Positions 48,056 to 56,922 of a DNA stretch of 64,000 bases are shown here, one piece after another. The stretch is from contig NC_007512.1 of the NCBI RefSeq assembly GCF_000012485.1, positions 1,117,001 through 1,181,000 of the forward strand. Direction: 5' to 3'. A program made the translations under genes and the position numbers. Positions within the stretch are counted from its first letter, which is position 1, and each line of letters opens with the position of its first letter. Source of the stretch: Pelodictyon luteolum DSM 273 (GTDB lineage Bacteria; Bacteroidota; Chlorobiia; Chlorobiales; Chlorobiaceae). The notes beneath the pieces are model-generated. The model ran no database searches. It was not told where the DNA came from and saw nothing but the letters and a program-made list of their open reading frames with translations.

Positions 48056-48775
48056 ATGATAAAGTTCAGCTCAAAGTCTCGGCGGGTCATCATCGTCGAA
48101 GACGACCACGATTTGCGTGAAAGCATCATCAAATACCTTAAGCTAAAGGGGTTTGATGTTGTCGGGGTCGGAACCGCCCTCAACTTCTATGCTGAAGTGG
48201 CAGCAAGCGCCTATGCCGTTGCGATACTTGATCTCGCCCTGCCGGATCAGGACGGTCTGGTTATCGCCAAGTTTATACGCGCGAACAGCCGTATGCGGAT
48301 TCTCATGCTCACGGCAAGAATGACGCTTGACGATAGACTTGCAGGCTACGAGTCAGGGGCCGACATCTATCTCGTCAAACCGGTCGATTTCCGTGAACTG
48401 GCTGCATCGCTTGAGAGTCTATTCGGACGCATTGGCGAAGACGTTCACGAGGCTAGTGTAGAACATGCTTGCGGGCCTGAACGTTGGCTGTTGAGCAAAG
48501 AGCGTTGGCTGCTACTCTGCCCTGATGGGAATTCCGTAAAGTTGACGGCAAAGGAATACCTCTTCCTCAGCTGTCTGGCTGAATTTCCGGGCCTGGTTAT
48601 ATCCAGGGCCGATCTGCTTTCCTCTCTTGGTTACCCCCACACGGAGTCCTCCAACCGCTCCCTCGAGTCTCTCGTCTACCGGATGCGCAAAAAAGTGTCG
48701 CCGACCCTTGATACCCCAATCAAGGCCGTAAGCGGCGAAGGCTATACCTTCTGCTCGCCGATTGCATTCGATTAA
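48056..48775 (+). CDS. OmpR/PhoB-type response regulator
   Basis: This 239-residue protein has a receiver domain (RRVIIVEDDHDLRES with the acidic pair; phosphorylation Asp in AILDLALPDQDG, about 58; Lys in YLVKPVDF). Its C-terminal winged-helix domain has VKLTAKEYLFLSCLAEFPG and RSLESLVYRMRKK...KAVSGEGYTF. It is encoded 58 bases after the kinase. A secreted-protein gene follows 117 bases on, so the pair probably regulates the cassette from 48893 on. Confidence 0.93.
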   Translation: MIKFSSKSRRVIIVEDDHDLRESIIKYLKLKGFDVVGVGTALNFYAEVAASAYAVAILDLALPDQDGLVIAKFIRANSRMRILMLTARMTLDDRLAGYESGADIYLVKPVDFRELAASLESLFGRIGEDVHEASVEHACGPERWLLSKERWLLLCPDGNSVKLTAKEYLFLSCLAEFPGLVISRADLLSSLGYPHTESSNRSLESLVYRMRKKVSPTLDTPIKAVSGEGYTFCSPIAFD

Positions 48776-48819
48776 TGGACCTCTCTCCAGCTGTCAGAAA
48801 ATATCAGTATACGTTTGTT

Positions 48820-48890
48820 GATTCGTCGGTCACTATTGACCAACTTGGGTTTGTGAGGATTATCTCCCCCAACATTATCCCCGACGAATC
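48820..48890 (+). promoter_or_regulatory. Nested inverted repeats in the lectin-gene leader
   Basis: GATTCGTCGG (48820-48829) is an exact reverse complement of CCGACGAATC (48881-48890), and inside it TTGGG (48845-48849) matches CCCAA (48868-48872). The right arm ends two bases before ATG 48893, where no Shine-Dalgarno site is visible. The layout suggests an mRNA structure, or a protein site, that controls translation or transcription of the lectin gene. Confidence 0.6.
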
Positions 48891-48892
48891 CA

Positions 48893-50059
48893 ATGAAACA
48901 CCCATTCATTCAATTCAAGCGTTCAAGGCTTTCGGCAGGACTGATTGGCCTGTCGCTCGCCCTGCCGATGGCCTTCACGCCACAGATTACTAATGCCTAT
49001 ATCTGGGATGACGCCATACATGTGGGTAAAAGTGTGACCGATATAGGGTCATCGGCATACAAGAAGGCGAAGAGCGCTGCATCATCAGCTGCGAAAATTG
49101 CCGGAGATTCAGCTGTCAAGGCCGGCACAATGGCTGCGAGTGCAGATTATGACAAGGTTGCTGATATCGTGATTGATGCAGCATCAAACCCTGCTCCGTT
49201 CCGCAATGCGGTTCTTGATGAGCTCAGCAAACTCCCCCCTGGAAAGCTCGGTGAATTAAGCGGATCAGCCGCTGGTGTCTATAAGAATATTGACGACCAG
49301 TACGGGGAAGCTAAGGCGGCCACCTATAAAAGCTTATACAAGACTTACAAAGGCGATCTGCAAGAACTCATACGCCGTGCAAAAGAAAAGGATTTCGATA
49401 TCAGTGAATACCGGAAATACTCACTTTACTACGGCATAGCGACAGCTGACTGGAGTAATCCAACAAAGGCGGCAACTGAAATTGCCAAGAATCAGTATAC
49501 GGCGTTCTCATTCTACAGCAAGCATACCCTTCGAGGTACAGCGACTACAGAAACACGTAATCATATCGGCCTTACCAATGAGCGGATCGCTGAAGGCTTG
49601 AAGGAGCTACAGGAAGAACTCAAGGGAATCAATGCTGGTAAGGCAGGGCTAGCCATAATGTCCGAGTTTATGGGATCTGCCAGGAAGTCATACATCGGAC
49701 CTGGAGAATATTTGCCGTCGGGGAGTTTCATCATTTCCGATAACGGCAAATACTCAGTTGTTTTCCAGAAAGACGGAAATCTGGTTTACCAAGGGGAAAT
49801 CATGTTCGGACTCTTGAGCCACAATCGTCATGGGGATTTCGGGAAATACCGCGCACCGAGATGTATCCAGCAGTCTGACGGGAACCTCGTTGTCTATAAC
49901 GGGAGCAGTGTTGTTGGGGCGACTCTGGCTCACGGCAAGGCGGGCGGCAAGTATTTTACGATCGTTCAGAATGACGGCAACGTCGTGACCTATCCCGGAA
50001 CAGGCCCGTCGGACGTTCACGGCCCTGCCATCTGGTCATCGGGGACTGTCGTTAAGTAG
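48893..50059 (+). CDS. Secreted protein: unknown helical domain + bulb-type lectin domain
   Basis: This 388-residue protein has a signal peptide (about 1-35, ...FTPQITNAYIW). Its alpha-helical domain of unknown family (about 40-265) contains YKNIDDQYGEAK, DISEYRKYSLYYG, ATADWSNP and FYSKHTLRG. The C-terminal domain (about 270-388) is a bulb-type, D-mannose-binding lectin fold: three Q-x-D-x-N-x-V-x-Y-like repeats occur at FQKDGNLVYQG (about 289), QQSDGNLVVYNG (about 325) and VQNDGNVVTYPG (about 358), the usual three-fold symmetry. The helical domain recurs in the chagasin gene at 53718. Likely exported and glycan-binding. Confidence 0.8.
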   Translation: MKHPFIQFKRSRLSAGLIGLSLALPMAFTPQITNAYIWDDAIHVGKSVTDIGSSAYKKAKSAASSAAKIAGDSAVKAGTMAASADYDKVADIVIDAASNPAPFRNAVLDELSKLPPGKLGELSGSAAGVYKNIDDQYGEAKAATYKSLYKTYKGDLQELIRRAKEKDFDISEYRKYSLYYGIATADWSNPTKAATEIAKNQYTAFSFYSKHTLRGTATTETRNHIGLTNERIAEGLKELQEELKGINAGKAGLAIMSEFMGSARKSYIGPGEYLPSGSFIISDNGKYSVVFQKDGNLVYQGEIMFGLLSHNRHGDFGKYRAPRCIQQSDGNLVVYNGSSVVGATLAHGKAGGKYFTIVQNDGNVVTYPGTGPSDVHGPAIWSSGTVVK

Positions 50060-50103
50060 GATCATAAATATGCTCATTTATTTGTAAAACAGAAGGGGAT
50101 CAC

Positions 50104-53100
50104 TTGGCTGTTATGGCTAAAGCGGTTGAACGGCCCAGTGGCACTAGATTTTCCTTAACCCAAACAGTGCCAGCAATGAAGTATTCAGTGAGAAGGCATC
50201 CAGTCATCCAAGCTTCGCTGCTCCTTGCCATTTCTAGCCCTGCCCCAGTGGGCGCGGAAGCCATCAACCCATTCAGTGAAGCGATTTCACAGAAGATACA
50301 GGCCGAGAAAGGCCATACCCCAAGCAGCCATGCGCACGCTTTCATGACGCCGACGAATGGTCTGTTCCGAGCCGCGGTGCCTGCGGCAATGACTCCGTCC
50401 GCGTCATCGGCTCATGCCGTTTATTCATCTTCGGCATCATGGCACAGCGAGGCGGAGTTCCTTGCCGGAGCCAGGGCCAACGGCGATGCTTGGGAGGCGA
50501 AAGGGCTGGTCGGGCCTGAGATTAAGACCATGCATTTGCGCCTAAGGTATGCTTATACCTATGATTTCGTCTATAACGACCGCGGATCCGGAGCTAAGGC
50601 AAATATCGCCATCTGGCGTCCCCGGGTTCCTGACGGGTGGGTACGCCTTGGTGATTACGCGCAGCCGGGAGCAAACTATAATGAATCCCAGCCAACCGGT
50701 AAGCCGCCTTGTCTTATCGTCATGTGGGACGACCGGTTTCCCCAGGGTGATTCGAAGAACGCCCCGTACCTTAAGCCGGCTACGGGCTTTACAAAGGCAT
50801 GGGATGATACGAAGACCCATGGCAAGATGGACGGAAGTTTCTGGGTACCCATAAGTGCGAAAGGGTACGCACCTGTCGGCTGTGTTGCGAACGGGAGTCA
50901 CAGCGCCCCAGCCGACCTCAACTGTGTCTACACGGTCAATACCGACTTGCTTACATGGACAGGGAACAGCTGGATCGGTCAGATATGGACCGACAGGAAA
51001 TCTGGTGGAGTACATGACTGTGCTCTTTGGGCCTGGAAGCAGGATTCCCCGTCCGATAAAATCCTCCCCGGCATTCCGACCAACTCATTTTGGGCCGTCG
51101 GTTCCTACACGAAGAGTTTGGGTAGAGCCCCTGGAATGATCCTTGGCTTGAAGCCCGATATCGCAAGGTCTGAGGCAAGCAATGCGCTCATCGACACATA
51201 TAGGCGGACATTAATCAGCGGTGTGAAGAAGGTCTATCAGGATAGTGCCACCGTTAAGCTTAAGCTCCTTGAAGCCAGTGTGAAAGCGAGGGCGAACGAA
51301 GCTGCCGGAGGAGGGGGCTCATTTGCGTCGATAGCGTCGGACTCCTTCATCAGTCCGGAGCTGAACGCCAAGATCAAAGCGCTGCCTGCAGTCGGTGCAA
51401 ACGGGGGGACGACGGTATCAAATGATATGCCGACGGTCTCCTATGCAGCAACAATGTTCACTGGAAAGGCGAACCAGATTGCAGCTCTTGGCCGTTCTGT
51501 CGACCTGGGTCAGCTGCCTGGATTCGACAGCATCATGCAGCTCAAGGGGGTTACCGTAACCAATGCCAGTTTCAGTCAGGGGAGTATCACTTCTGGCAAG
51601 GAAAAAGGACAGCCTTGGATGTGCCTCAGCGGAGACGTTACCATTTCGACCCAGAAGTTCGGATCGGTTTCAGGCAAAGTGGTCGCCTTGTCGCGGCTCT
51701 ACCAAAAGGAAGGCCTTCGCACCGGCTATGTGATTAGTGTTCCCTCAGCAGATGTGACGTCGAAGTTGCCGGCATTCGGGGCTCCTCCTCTAAATGCAGT
51801 CAAGTTTTCCGACGCCGCAATTACCTTCGGTCAGGAAGCCCATAGCTGGGAAGTAAGCGAATTGCCGACTGAAGTGAAGGATTTGCTGTCAGTCTATGTG
51901 CCTACGGGGAAAGAGGCGCTCAGGTTCCCCAAAGGAGAAAATGTCTGGCTTGTTTCTTCTGTTGCAGGCAACAGCCTGTTCAGTGCTCCGTTTAGCGTCC
52001 TTGATGCAGCCCCCCCGAAGGTGCTCTTTTCGGCGATCTTTCCAGACAAGCCTGCGGATTCGTTCAAGTTGCGGGCAAAGTTGCTTAGCAGTTACAAGGC
52101 GGCTTTTCTTCCTCATGGAATCAAGATTGACACGCCTGACCTGGAGATTAGCTCAGGTCCTTTTAATGGGGTAACGCTATGGTCAAACCTGCACATTGAC
52201 CTTTCGAAGCAGTTCCAAGTCGATCTTCCAGCGCGGATTGATATTCCTGTAGGAGCGAATCCCCTTGCAGGAATAAGCGTATCGGGCCTTATTCCCGGGA
52301 GCTGGAAGAATCCCATGGGGCTGAAAGGCCTTGAATTGGATTCCATGAGGGTTGGCGGCACGTTTGGCGGCGTTTCGCCGAGTCTTGGCCTGGGAGGAAT
52401 CTTGGACCTTGGTCAAGGATGGAAGTTCGATCTAGCCGGTTCATTCTCATTCGCTTCGCCTGTGGCTCTTTCAGGCATGAGCTGCTCACTTGACCGCGAT
52501 CTTTCACTGGGTGACCTGGTTTCCCTTTACGGGATCGTCTTGAAGGCGGCTACCCCTTCTGCGCAGCTACCTGCGCCGTCGACGGTCGATCTGCCCCTTG
52601 CCAACCTCAAGGTGATGAAGCCGAGCTTCGCAATTGCCGAATTTGACATCCCTGCCATGAACCTTCGTCAGGGGTTGACCTTTGATGGGGGCCTAAGCAT
52701 CGGAACTGCCCAGCTGGGATCTGCTTCAGTCTGGATGCTTGCCGGCAAGGGGCTGGACTGCAAAGGGTGGATTTCTCCGTTTTCGTTTGGTCCGTTCAAG
52801 GTCAGCGGGAATGGCAAGGACAAGCTCTACAATACTCGTGATGATGCCCCTTATCTTGACCTGGAGTATACCCCGAAAACCGCGTACAGTGTCAGCCAAC
52901 ACTGTTACCTAAGTGGCCGGACTATGGTGGCCGGAGCCCCCATGAACATCCAGCTTAACCTGGGCAAGGATAATCTGGCAGTAGATATCGATGGCAAGCT
53001 GGGAGGCCTTTTCGATGCCCATATCGGCGCACAGGGAACCCAAGCGGTACTCTCCGATATCAGCAAGGGAGGAAGCCTCGCTTTTCAGGCAGAAATGAGG

Positions 53101-53688
53101 AACTCAGGCATTGATGCTCTTGCAGGGAAAATCGACGGCCAGCTGGGATCCAGCTCTGTTGTAAAAAAAGCCATTGATCTTGTCGGGGGGGGATTCGCTA
53201 TTCGCTCTGTCCAGTTCTCCGGAACACTTGACGGAATCAATGCTGGAGCAATTTCCGGCGGATCAGTCAAGGCGAGTGCATTCGGCAGGCCTGCCGATAT
53301 TTCGTTCAGTGCGACGAATGTACCAGGGCTTGAATCGCTGGTATCCGGTCTGATGGTCAAAAAGGTTGAAAGTATTGCGATGGCGGTGCTGAAGGATCCG
53401 CTCGCATTCTTCGGGAATGTCTGCACGAATATGGGTGATCTGGGGACCGATGTCCTTTCCGGTGTTACCAGTAAGTTGCAGAAAAGCCCGACGCAGTACT
53501 TCACTGATGCCCAGACCGCAGCTACATCGGCTGGGGATCAGGCGTATCAAGCTGCCAGTGCTGCGGCGACTGTAGCAAAAGAGACGGCTGACAAGGCAGC
53601 AAGGGCTGCCGAACAGGCGGCCAAAAAAATGGCTGAGACCCTGAAGAAGATCGCGGAAGAGGCCTGGAAAGCTGTACGATTCTGGTAA
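50104..53688 (+). CDS. Very large secreted Vps62/DUF946-like protein (copy 1)
   Basis: This protein of up to 1194 residues is secreted (hydrophobic stretch ASLLLAISSPAPVGA, about 38-52). Its N-terminal domain (about 113-338) matches the Vps62/DUF946 pattern of three lobes: NDRGSGAKANIAIWRPRVP, DGSFWVPISAKGYAPVGC and IWTDRKSGG. A long beta-rich body (about 450-1100) follows with repeated short motifs (e.g. LKGVTVTNASF, FSDAAITFGQE, GWKFDLAGSFSF), and an alanine-rich helical tail ends in AWKAVRFW. The start is uncertain. TTG 50104 has AAGGGG 5 bases upstream, but ATG 50113 and ATG 50176 are also possible; the last directly precedes the signal peptide but has no visible site. The function is not known. 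The paralogue is at 57740. Confidence 0.72.
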   Translation: MAVMAKAVERPSGTRFSLTQTVPAMKYSVRRHPVIQASLLLAISSPAPVGAEAINPFSEAISQKIQAEKGHTPSSHAHAFMTPTNGLFRAAVPAAMTPSASSAHAVYSSSASWHSEAEFLAGARANGDAWEAKGLVGPEIKTMHLRLRYAYTYDFVYNDRGSGAKANIAIWRPRVPDGWVRLGDYAQPGANYNESQPTGKPPCLIVMWDDRFPQGDSKNAPYLKPATGFTKAWDDTKTHGKMDGSFWVPISAKGYAPVGCVANGSHSAPADLNCVYTVNTDLLTWTGNSWIGQIWTDRKSGGVHDCALWAWKQDSPSDKILPGIPTNSFWAVGSYTKSLGRAPGMILGLKPDIARSEASNALIDTYRRTLISGVKKVYQDSATVKLKLLEASVKARANEAAGGGGSFASIASDSFISPELNAKIKALPAVGANGGTTVSNDMPTVSYAATMFTGKANQIAALGRSVDLGQLPGFDSIMQLKGVTVTNASFSQGSITSGKEKGQPWMCLSGDVTISTQKFGSVSGKVVALSRLYQKEGLRTGYVISVPSADVTSKLPAFGAPPLNAVKFSDAAITFGQEAHSWEVSELPTEVKDLLSVYVPTGKEALRFPKGENVWLVSSVAGNSLFSAPFSVLDAAPPKVLFSAIFPDKPADSFKLRAKLLSSYKAAFLPHGIKIDTPDLEISSGPFNGVTLWSNLHIDLSKQFQVDLPARIDIPVGANPLAGISVSGLIPGSWKNPMGLKGLELDSMRVGGTFGGVSPSLGLGGILDLGQGWKFDLAGSFSFASPVALSGMSCSLDRDLSLGDLVSLYGIVLKAATPSAQLPAPSTVDLPLANLKVMKPSFAIAEFDIPAMNLRQGLTFDGGLSIGTAQLGSASVWMLAGKGLDCKGWISPFSFGPFKVSGNGKDKLYNTRDDAPYLDLEYTPKTAYSVSQHCYLSGRTMVAGAPMNIQLNLGKDNLAVDIDGKLGGLFDAHIGAQGTQAVLSDISKGGSLAFQAEMRNSGIDALAGKIDGQLGSSSVVKKAIDLVGGGFAIRSVQFSGTLDGINAGAISGGSVKASAFGRPADISFSATNVPGLESLVSGLMVKKVESIAMAVLKDPLAFFGNVCTNMGDLGTDVLSGVTSKLQKSPTQYFTDAQTAATSAGDQAYQAASAAATVAKETADKAARAAEQAAKKMAETLKKIAEEAWKAVRFW

Positions 53689-53717
53689 TTCTACCTCCAA
53701 AAAAACGCATCATCATC

Positions 53718-54848
53718 ATGAAAATCGAAAAGCTGTTTGCAACCGTTGCTTTGACAGGCATGGTCCTGTTCCAGCCTCAGTCTAGTGTCTATAGCTGGCC
53801 AAGTATTCCTCATCCAAAACCACCTGTTCCGATTCCGCATCCCCCCATTCCGAATCCGCCGGTGCCGGTTCCTGTACCCAAGCCTCCAGTCAATCCGGCA
53901 GAGCAGATCCGTCATGCCACAGAGGCTGCCACGAAAACCATGAACAAGGCTGCTTCGGGGGATTTCGATGGCGTCGCTGACGACTGTATTGGGGCGGCAT
54001 CGAATCCCGCCCCGTTCAGGGACGTTGCACTGAAAGCACTTGTTCGTGCAACCCCCTCCCAGCTCCGGGGAGTGTCCGAGAAAGCGACATCTATCTACAA
54101 AAACCTTGATGACCAGTACGGACAGATAAAGGCGGATACTTATCGCTCTCTTTACGAATCCTACAAGGGCGACTTCAAAGAAATTGCCGCCCGGATTGAA
54201 AAGGGCGACTACGATATCAGCGAGTACAGGAAATACGCGCTGGCATACGGGCTGGCTACTGCCGACTGGAGCAATCCAGCGGCAGCTGTCGAAAAGATCG
54301 CCAGTAACCAGTATGCAGTCTACTCCTGGTACAGCAAGCATACCATTCGGGGTGCGGCCATAAGTGCAACCCGCAACCACTTCGGTGCTGACGATGCCGC
54401 TGTAGAGGGGGGGATCCGGCAGTTGGCCCAAAACCTCAAGGAGGCAAACGCCGGAGTGGCCGGTGGGGCAATCATGGCTGAGTTCGTCAAGAATCTCAGA
54501 ATCATAACCGTTACGGTCAAGCCTCAGGAGGAGACACTAATAGAACTTCCAGCAAATCCTTCGACAGGGTATTCTTGGTCGTTCGTGAGTCTCGATCCCG
54601 GTGTGGTTACATTTAACGTCTTAGACAAGTCTGCTGTGGCAACCGGAATCGCGAAGAATACATGGATGCCATTTAAACCCCCAATACATCCAGTCAAGCC
54701 TGTCGTAGTAGGGAAGGCAGATGCCGTCCACATCAAAATCAGGGCGAATAAGGCTGGATCCGGTCGGATCTTGGGTCTCTACTCCCGCCCTTGGGACAAG
54801 GAGACTGGAGAGCTCACTGAGATAAGGGTCATCTCCGACAACCGATAA
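53718..54848 (+). CDS. Secreted protein: helical domain + chagasin-type protease inhibitor
   Basis: This 376-residue protein has a signal peptide (MKIEKLFATVALTGMVLF...) and a proline-rich linker of repeated P-x-P (about 28-60). Its helical domain (about 61-265) is nearly the same as in the lectin gene (YKNLDDQYGQIKAD, DISEYRKYALAYG, ATADWSNP, YSKHTIRGA). The C-terminal domain (about 266-376) carries chagasin/I42 marks: NPSTGYSW (loop BC, about 279), GSG (loop DE) and the R-P-W motif in LYSRPWDKE (about 356). Chagasin-like proteins inhibit papain-type cysteine proteases. The gene begins 29 bases after the Vps62 gene and belongs to the same cassette. Confidence 0.78.
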   Translation: MKIEKLFATVALTGMVLFQPQSSVYSWPSIPHPKPPVPIPHPPIPNPPVPVPVPKPPVNPAEQIRHATEAATKTMNKAASGDFDGVADDCIGAASNPAPFRDVALKALVRATPSQLRGVSEKATSIYKNLDDQYGQIKADTYRSLYESYKGDFKEIAARIEKGDYDISEYRKYALAYGLATADWSNPAAAVEKIASNQYAVYSWYSKHTIRGAAISATRNHFGADDAAVEGGIRQLAQNLKEANAGVAGGAIMAEFVKNLRIITVTVKPQEETLIELPANPSTGYSWSFVSLDPGVVTFNVLDKSAVATGIAKNTWMPFKPPIHPVKPVVVGKADAVHIKIRANKAGSGRILGLYSRPWDKETGELTEIRVISDNR

Positions 54849-54909
54849 CCGGCTCCACTATTAAAAGCATTCGTCCATCCCTCAAAAAAATCGAGTCGTA
54901 TTGATCAAT

Positions 54910-54954
54910 GCCAACGCAAGAACTCAAAATTATCTCTTGAAGGCTTGCGTTGGC
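54910..54954 (+). repeat. Inverted repeat upstream of the secretin gene
   Basis: GCCAACGCAAG (54910-54920) and CTTGCGTTGGC (54944-54954) are exact complements separated by 23 bases. It lies in the 217-base gap after the chagasin gene and about 110 bases before the secretin start, with no T run, so it may be an operator or mRNA structure. Confidence 0.7.
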
Positions 54955-55065
54955 CATTATACGCATGCAATTTTACTTCGCCTGCCTGCACATTTTAACT
55001 CAAACTGCGGGAGTATTCCTGATTGCAATTGTAGGTTATCAATAACTGCATCACCCCCATTTTAC

Positions 55066-56832
55066 ATGCCTGTCTTTACATCCGGACTCATAAGGGCTGT
55101 ACTGGCCATAATTCTTCTTCAGTCTGTTCTCGTAACAGCCGGTCCTGTTTACGCGGGAAAGAAAAAGTCTGAAACACGGGAGCTTGCCGGCAAGGGCATC
55201 ACCGAACTCCAGTCCGGTGATTTCATCAAGGCCAACGAGTATTTCAACCGGGCCCTGAAGCTCGATCCCACGTCCTCGCAGCTGAACTTCCTCAACGCCC
55301 TGACCTACCACGCCCGCACCGGCAGCGAAGGCGTGCAGAACTACGATCTTGCCGACGAAGGCTACCAGATAGCCATCCGCCATGATGATACCAATTGGCT
55401 GTACTATTACACTTATGGCTTGAGCCGGCTTGATCGCAAGCAATACAGTTCAGCAACCCAGCTTCTTGCTGACGCAGTTTTACTTAATGACCGTGAACCG
55501 GATCTCCTATATGCATTAGTGTATGCCGCCTATTATGCATCTGATTTATCAAGTGCCAATGCTGCAATGTATCGACTAAGCGCTCTTGAGCCTGAAAGCC
55601 GAAGGGTAAAAGCAGCTAAAATACTGCTGGCAGCGGCATCCGGTGACAATATCAGTGCGAGTAAGGAACTATCCTCATATGAGCGCCTCTTCCCTGATGA
55701 TGATTCCCTGCGAAATTTGAAAATCAGGGCAGGCGAGTGGAATCATATGATTGAGTATATCCGTAGTAATCCGGATTCCATGAGTGAGGGACAAAATCCC
55801 GGAGCCGCCTCAATGGAGGAAAATTTGCCTATGCCGGACATGGTAATCATTGATGCCGTGATCTTGCGGAATGAAGACGAGATAACTCATAGTAAAGGGG
55901 TCAACCTTCTTAATGGTCTCTCGCTTCAGTTCGGCAACTCATCAAACCCAGCAATCTCATTCAATAGGGCATATTCAAGTTCATGGACACATAATCCGGA
56001 TGGTACAGACGATACCATAGCTAAAAGCATAACCAATACCATTACAGGCATTATTTCAGTGCCGGCACTGACCTATAGCATGAACATTTTCAATATGGGC
56101 AGTTCGAAGATTGATGTTATTGCCAGACCGACGCTCACCGGTATGCTGAATATTGACTCCGAATTCTTTTCTGGAAATCAGATTGATGCTGCAGTTGCTG
56201 GAAGCGCGGATTCAAGCCCAATATCCATCAACAAAGAAATCGGAGTTACCATGCATGTCCGACCCAATGAAATTACCCGCAACAAGGTAAAACTTCATGT
56301 CGAAGTATCCCGATCATTTCTTGATACAACGGATAAAGATAAAATCACTTATCAGTATATGGTCACCACATCAAATACCAAGGTGACAACTGATGTGGAT
56401 ATCGCATTCGGTGAAACCATGATTCTTAGCGGCCTATATGAGCGCGAAGCTGTAGATACGCGGGACGGCGTGCCAATTCTTCAAGACATCCCACTATTGC
56501 AGTACTTGTTCTCTAAAAAGACTGAGCGATTGTTTCAGCGCTCGGTCATCATTCTTTTGACTCCATACATCAACCCGAAGTCATACAATTTTAACACAAG
56601 GGCCACCGTCGTCCAAGATCTTAAAAAAAACAAGTCCCTAATAAAATTACGAAAGAAGCACCCGGACTGGTATGTCGATGTTGACATGACCAGCGACAGG
56701 ATTTTGGAACATTTACAGCATAATCATTTTGTTAAAGAATTTCGTAGCGGTGATTTAATCCGGTATAAAATGGTCAATCCAGCAAATCTTGACTATAGGG
56801 TAGGAAGGGGTTTTGGGTTCCTGTATTACTGA
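55066..56832 (+). CDS. TPR-secretin outer-membrane channel protein
   Basis: This protein of 588 residues has a signal peptide (about 1-30, ...SVLVTAGPVYA). Tetratricopeptide-like repeats span about 35-235 (LAGKGITELQSGDFIKANEYFNRALKLDP, TNWLYYYTYGLSRLDRKQYSSATQLL). The C-terminal secretin domain (about 260-520) has the family marks VDIAFGETMILSGLYE and GVPILQDIPLLQYLF before VIILLTPYI. There are no N-domains of the GspD type. Start ATG 55066 is preferred over 54901 because it begins with the signal peptide. No ATPase, pseudopilin or GspE gene lies nearby, so it is a stand-alone secretin. It is plausibly the export pore for the neighbouring large secreted proteins. Base composition here is clearly more A+T-rich than upstream genes. 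Confidence 0.82.
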   Translation: MPVFTSGLIRAVLAIILLQSVLVTAGPVYAGKKKSETRELAGKGITELQSGDFIKANEYFNRALKLDPTSSQLNFLNALTYHARTGSEGVQNYDLADEGYQIAIRHDDTNWLYYYTYGLSRLDRKQYSSATQLLADAVLLNDREPDLLYALVYAAYYASDLSSANAAMYRLSALEPESRRVKAAKILLAAASGDNISASKELSSYERLFPDDDSLRNLKIRAGEWNHMIEYIRSNPDSMSEGQNPGAASMEENLPMPDMVIIDAVILRNEDEITHSKGVNLLNGLSLQFGNSSNPAISFNRAYSSSWTHNPDGTDDTIAKSITNTITGIISVPALTYSMNIFNMGSSKIDVIARPTLTGMLNIDSEFFSGNQIDAAVAGSADSSPISINKEIGVTMHVRPNEITRNKVKLHVEVSRSFLDTTDKDKITYQYMVTTSNTKVTTDVDIAFGETMILSGLYEREAVDTRDGVPILQDIPLLQYLFSKKTERLFQRSVIILLTPYINPKSYNFNTRATVVQDLKKNKSLIKLRKKHPDWYVDVDMTSDRILEHLQHNHFVKEFRSGDLIRYKMVNPANLDYRVGRGFGFLYY

Positions 56833-56922
56833 TTTACATCTAACAATAATAGCAAAGAATCCCTTGAATTGTGAGTCTTTCAGTGCCCGCAAGGCTATGA
56901 TCTAGAATAAATGGAGGATTTA

